Shown here piece by piece: positions 25,701-37,700 of a stretch of DNA of 64,000 bases; the stretch's first letter is position 1, and each line of letters starts with the position of its first letter. A program made the translations under genes and the position numbers. The notes beneath the pieces were generated by a model. The model saw only the letters and a list, made by a program, of their open reading frames with translations, made no database searches and was not told where the DNA came from. This DNA is from Malachius bipustulatus (taxonomy: Eukaryota; Arthropoda; Insecta; Coleoptera; Melyridae), in contig OU342634.1 in NCBI GenBank assembly GCA_910589415.1, positions 38,184,723-38,248,722 of the forward strand. Direction: 5' to 3'.

Positions 25701-28700
25701 CTGGTAGATATGTACCTATACAGTGAGAACCACATAACGTGGAACATCAGAAAAAATATGACGCAGTCTAATTAACGTTGTTGAACCATTTAAAATGGAA
25801 CATAGCGAAATCAATGCATTTGCAACAAAGCCGCTACAATATGTTAACAATACCGTAGTTATGGTTACGTTCGAGCATTGTTGAATTTAGCATTAGTGAG
25901 TTATTTAAAATGGAACATAGGGATTCTGTATTGAAAGTCAGTGCAATAAATCATTTTTTAATTAAAACGAAATTATTTCAAAATATAAAAAAGTGTAACT
26001 GTATACTAATTATTTTATAAAGAAACAATATAATTGTAAATTAAATACTGCAGGTGTTAATTATTATTCTAAAATAGCATCAAACATCCGTTGACTATAG
26101 GCAAGTGTCCTAAAAAATTATTGTAGAATCTATACATTTATCGTATTTCTGAACTGTTCAGGGGATATTTCTTCGCAGCTCTTCTTATCCTTTGTTTGAG
26201 CTTTTCAATGTGGTAAATAGAAACGATGTTAGAAACTGATTACTTGACTTTTCTCCAGTAAAAAAATCCAAGAATGTTAAGTTTGGTGATCTGGGCGGCC
26301 ACTTAATTACTCCATCTCTTCCTATCCACATACCGGAAAACTGAGCATTTTAAGCAATTGTCGAACTTGCCGGGAAAAATGGGCAGCTGTAACATTTTGT
26401 TGGTACCATAAAGGGCCTTCTACTTGTAGATTATTTATGGTCGGAATGATTCTTTCTTGCAGTGGCTGCAAGATATGAGTGTGTTAACCATTCCAGCCCA
26501 CACATTCACTTTCTATCGATACTGTGTACTGTGTCCTATAGTGACATGGTACCAGCGCAAATTTTCAACTTCACATAAAGAAGACACACTGCATGGTGTA
26601 TCGTGTGCGTAAATTTCAATTTTCTCATCAGCTGTACACATTTTTGATGAATTAAGTAACTACCTACGCTAGTATGTAACTGACGACAAGTTTTACTCAT
26701 AAACGTCAAATTAATAATATAATCTGAAGTGGGGGGTTTTTGCAAAACCATTATGACCTTGCCCGGCAACGGATCGATCTCCATAGCAATACTTCACAAG
26801 CTCATCTCCTATGTTCCGTCTTAAAAAACTCTCACTGTATAACTTCTGACTCTGATCAATGTTTTTAACGTTGATCGTTTTTAACGTTTTTTACTGGTTT
26901 TATTTAATGAAATAGAAATAAGATAGGATGTTTCCACATCCAGCAAAATGAGTCATAAGTTTTCCTGCTTTGAAAGTATTTTCCTGCTCCCAGAATCTTT
27001 TTTCAAATAGAGGAAATTGCTATGTAAGTATCGACTTCTGTAAATATTGACTGTAACTGTTTTAGAGAAATGTTAAATTGATAATTTGTTAAGATTGAAA
27101 AGCTGCTTCTATTCTGTAATTAAATTTGAAGTCTTTTGAGTTATTTTCGAGAAATTAGAGAAAAAGTTTTCGATTTGTGATATTATTTTTGTTGTGACCT
27201 CATTTTGATAATTTGATATAATTTTTAATTGTTATAAAAGTCAAGTCAAAAATGAAAATGACGTCATAAATTGATGAAACCTTTTCCACGATTTTCTTGG
27301 TTCAACAGGCTTATAATCAAACTATGGAAATAGAAGCACAGAAGCAGGCTTTCAATCTTGAAAATTTTTACATTTCTCTCTAAGGGCCCATCTTTTTACT
27401 CTCTTATAAAGTCACTTTTAAATAAAAGGAAAGGAACTTCAACTCACAAGCCTCGTCTCTTCTAAGCAATCGTGTCTTTTTAGAATTTCAAATCCTCGTT
27501 CAAATTATGAATTTTAGTTCAAAAGCATTTTAACATATTTCCCACTTTCACCCATCAATATTGAACGAAGAAAAAGAGCCAAAAAAAAATTAACACCAGC
27601 CGATTTTATAATCTGACATTACATATTTTTTATAATTTGAATATTTGAATTTGACCTGTTTAGGTGAAATGAGATTAGAAGTACATACATACATTCAATG
27701 TAGAATTTCATCAGAAAAGTGAAATAGGTTATATTAAAATATTGCTTTTTATTTAGTAATTAATAAATAGGTACTTGGCAGGTATATTTTAGGAACATAA
27801 TATTTTAATATCTGCTGCTAATATAAAAAAAAACTCAGCAGATTATCTTTATTCGAGCAGTAAACCAAAAACAAATTTTATATCTTCTATTTTGTGGTGT
27901 TGGTGTTCATAAAAACAGTGACCAACCATTTCCACTTGACTATTTTCTTATTATAAGCAGTAAACAATTAAATAAACACACTGTAATCAAGTAAAACCAG
28001 CAGAGGACTTCTGGTCTAGTAAAGAGTGACTTGAAGACTATTATGATTCCACTTTTGCAATTTATGTACATGCTTATCTGGTAGTTCAACTGCCTTGTTG
28101 TAACTTACCGACCAGTTCAACAACTTTGAAAGGTTTTTTTTTTAGATTAAAAGAGACCAAAAAGATCCATTTCTGCTTATGGAACCAAATAATTTAAAAG
28201 CTTGATTATAAGAGAGTAAAAAGATTGGCCTTAAAACAATTAGGGGAAAATTTACAATTATCGATCTGTAAGTTATCGATTTATATCCGATCTTTAAAAC
28301 TTTAAATCTGAAAAACTTGAACGAACTTTCAACTATTGAAAAATTTCCGCCTCTGCACAGTTTCCAAAATGTCTGGGTCCCTCGCATTCCCCTCCCTCTT
28401 GATCCCATTAACTTACAAGTCGGGGGCTTTTTAAAAAACTAGCTCTTTTTTATTACTTGCATTCTTTAATAAACAATACGCATTAAATAAATCTAATTTT
28501 AATGATTGAAATTCCTTCTTTTGATTTGAGTTTATTTCTATTGCTCGAATTAAAAAGGGATGTCCCAGAAAAGTTTTATTGCAGTATCTCTTTGATGATC
28601 CGCCATTATGGAGCCCACCGATGATGGTGTTTTCATTTACATCAGGCCCCCAAACACCTAAATCCGGCATTGCTTGCCACATATCCATTTAGTGCAGTCT

Positions 28701-31700
28701 GAGATACCTCCTATTTGCAAACAAAATTTTATCTAAGGTGCGTGCTGTGCTGAAGATTTCCAAAAATGTGAAATGTTTCATTATGATACAATAGCAAATG
28801 AATAGGAAGATAAATAATTTGGAAAAAAGATAATGAAAAAATCTGATTATCGATTTATTTAGTAAACTAAACAAAATTTCATTAAATAAGTATGTAATGT
28901 AGATAATGTTAATTTATAATCAATTGTAAACTGTTGGTGATTATAAATCTTTTAATAATACTGCATTGATTGCAATAAATTGATTGTGTTCATTTTTGAG
29001 TACTGGAGTAGGTATGTAGTGATTTCTCTATTGTGCAACATTGCCATTACAACAATAAATTTCCGAGTATCACTGGACATGCTTTGTTGGCCAAATAATG
29101 ATCTTTCAACTGTATTTTGGTCATTGGACACATAATGAATTTTAATTCTGCACTTGGAATGGAAATGCAGTATTAACAACTATTAAGTGTTTTGTTTGCA
29201 TAATAATATATCTTTTATTGCATTGATAAATCTACCATTTCCCAGAATGTGTATCTCAGAAAGTATCTTTATATGAATTTTTTAGTTGCTTTTAGAAGAA
29301 AATAGTAATGTTATTCAAATTCTATTATTTTCAAACAGATGAAATTATTTTAACCACTAATTTACTGAGCCTTCAACTCTTCTGGGGAACATAAGATAAT
29401 TTACAGGGTTTATGTTTTCAACCCTTACTTAATTTTATAAAACATTAGTGTTTTATTCATAATCAATAAATTTACAGGGTGTTTTTTAAGGTGATACTTT
29501 TTTTTTATTACATACACAGGTGATCAGTAACTCGCGCACTCCGACTACAGGGCGATATAGAGCCCATTAAAATTAAGGATATTTTGCAAAAAAAAAAATT
29601 GAATCCAAAGGTTGGTTTTCAAGTTACACAGTTTCCCTCATTCGAGTTTAAAGGTAATTTTTTCAATAACCGTGTTAAAGATTAATGAAAAATTCAGTTT
29701 ACTGTAATGTCTGGAACGGATACCATATAATAATTCATTAATTTTTTTTCCACAAAAACTCTTTACAGAGGAATTGAGAATGTTGGAAATTGATAACATA
29801 CCTAAATCTGAACGAAATTTGAAGTTTGGCAACCGCCTAAACTCAACTTAGAATATAAAATATTCAAATGCCTTCGTTGCTAGGGAAATGAAAATAATAA
29901 CAATACCATAATAAACTAACCCGAACTTATTCATAATATGTTGAGTGTAGTGTTGCCACCTTTTTTTTTATAAAAATGGTCATATCTTTGGAATAAAAGA
30001 ACTTACAACACCGCACTAAGAAAATTTACCACTCTTAAAAAGTGAAGTTTATCGCAGCATGATCCGAGTGCGCGAGTTACTGATCACCCTGTAGAATTCA
30101 TCGAGACAAACATAACTTTTTCAAATAACTTTTCTTAAAAAAGTCAAAACTAAATGAGAGACATTAATTTTGTAAGTTTAAAAAATTAAAGTCCTTTGTG
30201 ATCAATCAAACCTGATCAAACTAATTTCAATAAACAATAAAAAAAAACAAATTCAATACATAAGGTTGCCTAGGTAACAAAACTAAAATAACACAACAGT
30301 AAACGAAAAAAACAGAAAAAAATTTCCTAGGCCACCTTATGTATTTTTAAAATAAATTTTTATTTTTTTAAAGCTTCTCAAGCTGTATCTCGTATATTTT
30401 TTACTGTTATAAGAAAAGTTATTTGTAAAAGTTATTTGCCTTAACTAATTCTATACACAGTCAATTTTTGTTTTTATATTTTAAAAGAGAGAATAGGCAA
30501 GTATAGGTACCTACTCAACGATTAATAAATAAAGATTGAATGCAGGTCGTATGAGTATAAAGCACATAAAGTGCAATTACTAGCCTGTTACGTGGGGTCG
30601 GAGTATTCCTCCATCTTTCTAACATTTGTCATACTGGCAGTTCCTGAAACTCAATCGAGAGAGCTTCCATCAAAACAACAACAGAGCCACCAGAATACCA
30701 GAACAAGCACAGGCACGTGTTTTGCCCTATTGAGGCTCATCAGTGTGCTGCATCTGGAGTATCCGGAGGATGTTGTCGAATTTCTGAAAGCCCCCTAGGT
30801 CTTCAGCAAGCCATGGTCGAAATAACGTGGTTGGAGAAACGACAAGCAGAAACTTATGTTTGGAGTAACATTTTTACTGATAGCAGCAAAGGGAAATGTT
30901 CCTCCAAATGTCAGTTACTGCCACGTTATTTCAGCCATGAGGTAATAAGTTGTTTGATATTTGTTACCATTACATTTGATCAATAGAACATTTCTAAAAG
31001 TTTAAGAAAATTTCATTAGTATGGTTCTAAAAATATCATGTACGTACGGAAGAAGGTGATTATTTTGGTTTATTTCATGACTAAAAATTCATGTAAACAT
31101 AGATCCACAAACGCTTCATTAGTGATCTACAGGGTGTTGAAATTTCAAGTTTTTTTTATTTTTTTTTGCAAGGTTTATTCTTTATAGATTTCCCAGTCAA
31201 ATAATTAATCAAACCTGGCCTATCATCACAAAAAATCATAAAAAAAACTACAAAAGAATTAAAAGATTCTAAACAAAATCAGAAACCTGCTTTTGTACTG
31301 CTTTTGTAGTTTTGTATTTTAAAATCCAAAGTGGTACACCTCAAAAAAGCTGAGCGGTGGAAATGGGGCATGACCCCTGAAGACCCCAAAACTGCAGGAG
31401 CTATAAAAAAAATCTTAGAATTTCAACACCCTCAGTAATCAGTAACGAAGCGTTTTGCCATCCTATGTTTAAATAAATTTTTAGTCATGAAATAAGCCAA
31501 AGAATTACCTCCTTCAGCATGTGTATTATGATATTTAGGAACACCTGTAGATTCACATGAATTGTAAGTTTGCTTGAAAGATCAGAGGGAAAAATTCTTG
31601 CAAAATTCGGAAATTGCTTCAAAACCCCTTGCAAATTTTATAATTTGATAAAATTTACCATGATTAATGGCTTCCGAAGAATTTCCACCCAAGGGCAGAA

Positions 31701-34700
31701 AGACCTGGGAAATAGTAATATTGAATACTATCAACAGTATCAATTATTGATAACGCCAATGTATATTTTTGTTTCTAATTTCCAAATGTTTCCAGGTATG
31801 GCAGAGAGGAGATGTTGGCTCTGTTTGATAAGAATGTGAAGTCCCCGCCATCATTAACTCATTTCAAGACTTTATATCATGCAGAAACTCTTGAGCCTCT
31901 ATCTCTTACGCCATATTCGGAAGAAGAAGAGGTGAGTCTTACCGTGATAAATGTGACAGTAAGAAAGAAAACCTTGTGCCTTGTGACATACTCACTGTAG
32001 TAGTACTCACTTTAGACATTATTTTCCAAAAATACATTCAATCTTACTTATTGAGTATAAGGGCATGTTCTGAAATTAATTAGTGAAGTCATCTGATGGA
32101 ATTGTTTGAAATGGTCTCCGAAATGTGATGACATCATGAAAATGGTCGTTTATTACTGATTGATTCATCAGTGATGCCGATACCATTTGACATCATCATA
32201 TTTTATCCACCAACTTAATAGTACGGCAGCCCGTTACCAAAATTTTCTGTCATCGCGCCCGAATCGAGTAAACTATTAATCGATAGTTTTTTTAAAACTA
32301 AGAAAGTTTTTCCTGATCGAAAAAGTCGTACAACGTTGCCGTAACCCGTCAGAGTAATTTCAGTAGGTAAAAAAGTAAACGGTAATTTTGTTACTCCGCC
32401 TGCTCCGTTCTTCATGTAATCTTATTAAAAATTTACAAAAAAACATGAATCCATAGAGAACGGAAGTTTTTGATATTGAAATATTTCCATTGTTTAAAAA
32501 AAACATGTATAGAAAAATTGTCTGAAAAAGTTTCAGCGCCCGGTTCAAAATTTATTTTAAATTATTGATAGGACATCCAAAAACGGTAAGTAGAGTCGAA
32601 CGGACGTTTTCCGTGCTGCAATGCTCCAGGGAATGCTATACGGAGTCAGCACTATATATTCTGTATGGTCCGTGCTCGTGGTACACGGCGCGCGCATACA
32701 GCGGGATGGTGTGTGGCTTGGATGATTACGTGAGAAATATTCTCACGTGACAAATTTTCTCATGTGGGAAATTTTCTCATGTCAGAAATTTTTGTCATAC
32801 TTTTTCACGTGACAAATTTTCTCACGTGATCATCACGTGATCTGCGACGTGATTGCGATGTGATTGTTATGTGACATGATCATGTGATCTTTTTCAACAG
32901 AGTACTTTATGTCCTTCTCTATATATTAAAAAAATTGGTGGCCTTAGACTTACTGAAAGGTTTCGTTTCTGTTCGATTCCAGATATTGATGAAATTGACG
33001 ATGAAATCGAGGAGTCCACGGATTCAGAGAGTGATGATACTTATGAGAGCAGTTCAGAAGACGACGTTTGATTTAATATTTTTATTTTGTATTTATGAAG
33101 TTTAATAAATAAACGGGACAAAATTTCGCAAAAAAAAAAAAAATCAAAAATAAAAATTTTTGATTTACTGAAAATGACTTGACACACCAATGCAAGTATA
33201 ACAATGTCCGTTAATATTTTTTTCTCACTTTTCAAGACACAAGAAATAATTTGTACCAGGAAACGGAGCAGGCGGGATAACTCGATCAGCCTTAAAAAAA
33301 AAAACACATCTGAAATGCAACCCTTCATTTGCGCAACAATGAAAACGTCCGTTCTTATTTTTTTCTGTTAACGAATCATTCAAAATTATCTATGATCAGG
33401 AAAACGGAGCGGGCGCGAAAGGTTTAATTCCAAACTGTCACAAAATTTAGATTTTTAACGAACCAAAACCACTCACAACTCGGAAAATGTCAGTAACTAT
33501 ATCTATCCTATTGAAATGATCATTCTTCGTAAAAATAACAAAAAAACGGACCGGGCGCGATAACTTATTTATTCCCTTAATCTTTACATATATTCAGGTG
33601 TTTTTCAACCACTTCGCAACCTTGCCTAAGTCAGTACACTTGAACTTTTCTTCTCAAAACTTCATGAATCAACCGAAAAAAACAAAAAAATTGCGGGCGG
33701 GATCAGGCGAAAATCTTGGTAACGGGCTGCCGTACTATAAACTCAATTCTTTTTTTTTTTTACTTTTCTATTTGATCTTATTTTCTCAAATTTCGTCAGT
33801 CACATAACCCCAAAACACAATTTTTAAATTTGACATTGTCATGGCACAGGTAACACCGATTCTTATTTCATCATTCGGTTAACACGTTAAGCCCCGCCAT
33901 ACAAACATATTTTTTAGAGTTTTCCGGACCGCAAGAAATTTTTGTTTCTTTGAATTATAAGAGTTTCGTTTTTATAGCGGATATAGAGGTATATGAATAT
34001 ACGATATTACCAACCCAGTTACTTCCCAGTTGTCTCCCAGACCGGTATATTAGAGTCTCCATTGATTTAACATTGTAGTGTGTACCAATATTTTACCACA
34101 AGGTCGTGAACGCAAAAGCATGCTGAGGTCTCACATTGATGCCTCGCGGTCCCAGTGCTTCCTGGCTGTGAGGCATCAACGCAATGCCTCGCGGGGCTGA
34201 ACGTGTTAATGATAAGTAAAATAACAAGTAGTGAACATTCAAAACAGCACATCATGTAGACATAAATGTCTTAATTGCAGCGAGGATGGCAGTCGCGTCC
34301 GGGTGGTCTCTCTTCGGGTCCTCGAAGTCGTGGCGGACTCATCGATCGAGGAACTCGCCCAACGGGAATTCGAGGTAGGGGCGGTTACCAGAACTACGGC
34401 ACCAGGCAACCTTACGAGGGCTGGGGAAATGGCGAGCAGTCCAACAACGACTGGAGCCCTCGCAAGGACTTTGGAGGCCGTGTATCTGACAACTGGCGTC
34501 GGAACAGGAGTACTGAAGACGAAGAAGGACCGCAACAGACGGTAAGTTTGCTCGAGAAACGATGAAGATTTTCTCAAAAGGTAATTCCGCTTATTTTAAC
34601 AGCAGACAGGTGGATGGCGTAATAGCACCCAGCGAGTCTCCGTACATGACAGGTGGGGTCGCTCGACGTCTTGGCGGGGCGATGGTGATGCGGAGGAGCG

Positions 34701-37700
34701 GGGCGGGCGGTGGAATGACACTAGGGGAGCCCCGCCGCCCTCGCGCCGCTCCTGGGAAAGCGGGGAGGACCATTTGCCAGAATGGGCCACGGAAAATCCC
34801 CCAGTCGAAGGAGGAGGGACATTTGATTCAACCGGTGCCTTTCATGGGTCTGACGATGAACAGGTCAGTAGAAATTTGATAGTCCTTTTAACTTCAATCA
34901 GAAGATGCGAAAACACTAAACGGTTGTTTACGAATTATCTAGACGGAAAGTAAATCATCAAAACGGGAAACTACTCTGCATAAGTCAACTTCTCAGCAAC
35001 ACATCACAATCAAACAAAATCAATCTCTGCCATCGTCCAAGTCATCACTTTCACTTGTGAAAAGTGATGACAACTCTATCAATATCGAGGTGAGTGCCGC
35101 TATAATTTGACAGTACAACAAATTTGTCCTTTCAAATTGTATCCCTTTAGGATGTCGTTAAAGACAGGCACGAGCCTGGAATTAAAGAGAATACCGTACC
35201 CTTGGAAAGGGAGAAACCTGATCTGCATCCAATAGGTAACTCAGTAACACTAAGAGACCGAGACCCTCCCGTCGAGACTACTAAGGCCCCTGTCATTCCC
35301 GAACCGCCCCTACCCATGACAAATGGTCCACTGCAGGACACAAGTGCAATTAACAAGTAAGTTTTCCATCATTTATTTTATAATTAATTTATAGCGATCC
35401 TGAGACAGTAATTATTTCATAAGTCCAATTAATTATCTTCACAGGACAGAAGAAGATCTGGAAGACCTTGTTAAGCTGGTAGTAGACGAGGAGCCGCCGT
35501 CTTTGGCTCCCCCGGCCGCGTACGAGGTCCAACCCCCACCCAACCTACCAATTGGGCAGGATAAGTGGTACTATCAGGACCCGCAGGGCCAGACCCAGGG
35601 TCCTTTCTCCAACATCGAGATGGGCGAATGGTACAAGGCGGGCTATTTCAGCAATCAACTTCTTGTGCGGCGCCTCTGCGATGAGCGTTTCATGATGCTC
35701 GGTGACCTGATTCCGTTGTGCCCCACCGGAACTGAGCTGTTTAATGCCAGGTTTCCTCCTTTCAAGGTAAATTGGGAATTGTTTATATACAGTGGTCGTC
35801 AAACAGTTGACATCATATTATGGGTATTTTTTATTTGTTGTACATTCATTGCATCCTTTTTCAGTTTGAAGTTTGAACTGCAAATGATGTATTTTTGTAA
35901 TGAAGAATACACTTGGCAGTTTTTCATATTTTTTTCCCAGAAAGACCAGAAATACTTTTGGACTTTATGGGATTCTTACTTTCCCTTCCATTACATTTAT
36001 TTACTTTGGATTTGATTACATAGTGTAGTGCATATTTACTCTCATTTTAAACATTTGGGTAATTGAATTTTGTATTAATCCATTTTTATAAACAACCACA
36101 TTCAGGCAGTCTGTTAAACATTCAAGCATCCTTATAAATTCTGGTCTTAACATTAAAGGGTCCGGCTGAAGACGACAGATACCAGCAGTTTCTCTCCAGC
36201 TTTGCAGTGAAACGTGTCATGCAGTCTGAACCTTCGGCCTGGGTGGCTGCGTTACAGCAGCAGCAAGAGATGAACGCACAGAGATTCCAGATGCAACAGA
36301 TGCATCAGCAACAGCAGCAAATGGCCATGCAGCAGCAGCAACAGCAGCAGCAGCAACCGCATGGAAACGCGCCTTCGGAAATGCCTCCTTTTGTCGGGCA
36401 AATGGGACAACCTAATCCTCTTATGATGATGATCAATAAAATGCAACAGGTGTGTTTATGATTGAGCTGATTTAAAAATATTTCGCAGTATCTTTCATTA
36501 TCCTAACAGGAATTAAAAAACTATCCACAATACCACAATATGCCATTCCAGATGTTTTAAATTAGAATTGGCTGTGGTGATATTTTTTCTCAAAGTTGGA
36601 TACCCTGGATAGTCGATTTGAGCTACTCTTGTTGTCAATGAAATTTAAATTACTGATAAATTCAATAATATGTGGCTTTGGTTGCTATGCCTTCCATTTT
36701 TAAAGTTTTAACTAATGAAGTTGCTAGGAAAAAAAAAGATAGACACTATACTTTGTACCAAACGCCAAACTGTTATTGTATTTTATTATTATTTATCCTA
36801 CAGGCAAACAAACTTCCCACCCACACACTTCTCGACCCGAAACCACCCTCTCTGGATCCCCTCCTAGCTGCACAGCTGGGCAACCTTCATTCCCTGCAAT
36901 CTCGCATGGCCCCGGCCGGTTTTCCCGCCGCTGCCGCTCTCTCGTCGGGACCCGGTCTGCATCTCCAGCAGCCGCCCCAAGATCTGCCCACCGCCAACCT
37001 GCAAAGCCTGGCTCTCGGTGCCGGCGGAGGTTTGGGTATGGGAATCGCTCCCCAAGTGCCCAGACCTGATCAGGTTGATGGAGTTGTGGAGAATCCGATT
37101 GCAAGTTTTATCAAGCAGTTGCATCAGGTAAGTGGAAGCTGAGCTTGCAAATTTCTAGAGTATTCCTTGTCAAAGATGAAAGGAAAAGTTAATGTTACGA
37201 AAATTGACCTAAAAATTATTTCTAGGAGTAGGGCTCATTGAAAGTGCCCTCCTACATATGGTTTTTATTAAAAGATACTGCTATACAGTGGTTGTAGGTG
37301 TTTTTTTGAATATTAAATATTAAATATCTCTTTATTCTTTATGAATATCTTAATTTTTGATTTCACTAGTAAAAGGTCTTTAAAGGTCTTTTAAACACAC
37401 TGATCTATAAGATGAGAGATTTTATTACTGTAATTTCAATAAATATGGTGTTTTGTGCTCTTGTGAAGTCTGTTCTGAATATGCTTACATAATATGGCCT
37501 GTTTTCTTGTTATGCTGTGTGAATATTCACCATATTGAAGAAGTGCAGCACAGAATTTAAAGTGGCAGAACACATTTTTACTATTCTATGATTTTTTTTA
37601 TTTTCCATCTTTTATTGTTATTCGTCAATAAACTATTACTATTAACAGAACAAACAGTTGGACAGTCTCTGGCAACCTTCGCCGACAGTGCAGCCTCCTG

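Larger units (their letters stand above)
22813..31795 (+). other. First coding intron of Gyf, about 9 kb
   Basis: The donor CG|GTAAGC and acceptor TTCCAG|GTATGG split an arginine codon, leaving the R-YGREEML motif intact across the junction. The intron carries a nested TIR element with an R2-like fragment, a mariner relic, the second copy of the 565-bp MITE and a palindromic element near 31.1-31.5 kb. Parts between 26.9 and 29.4 kb hold only short frames and no recognisable feature. Confidence 0.85.
32219..33737. mobile_element. TIR element in Gyf intron 2, carrying a possible terminal exon
   Basis: About 1.52 kb bounded by inverted repeats TAGTACGGCAGCCCGTTACC at the left and its complement at the right, extended to AAAATTTTC with one mismatch. 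TAA flanks both ends (32216-32218 and 33738-33740). Inside are several diverged repeats built around CGGAGCGGGCGCGATAA, a run of CACGTGA palindromes and a coding-like 3' exon with polyadenylation signals and an A-run. The transposon superfamily is not certain; a 3-bp TAA duplication would fit PIF/Harbinger. Confidence 0.7.

Noticed and set aside
32981..32992. A second acceptor (GATTCCAG) inside the candidate Gyf terminal exon
   Set aside because: Joining Gyf exon 2 here would put the acidic segment out of frame; the acceptor at 32899-32900 is the in-phase one.
34231..34577. Plus- and minus-strand frames of about 105-112 codons over Gyf exon 3
   Set aside because: Out-of-frame or antisense readings; the Gyf frame (RGWQSRPGG onward) has correct splice sites and phase.
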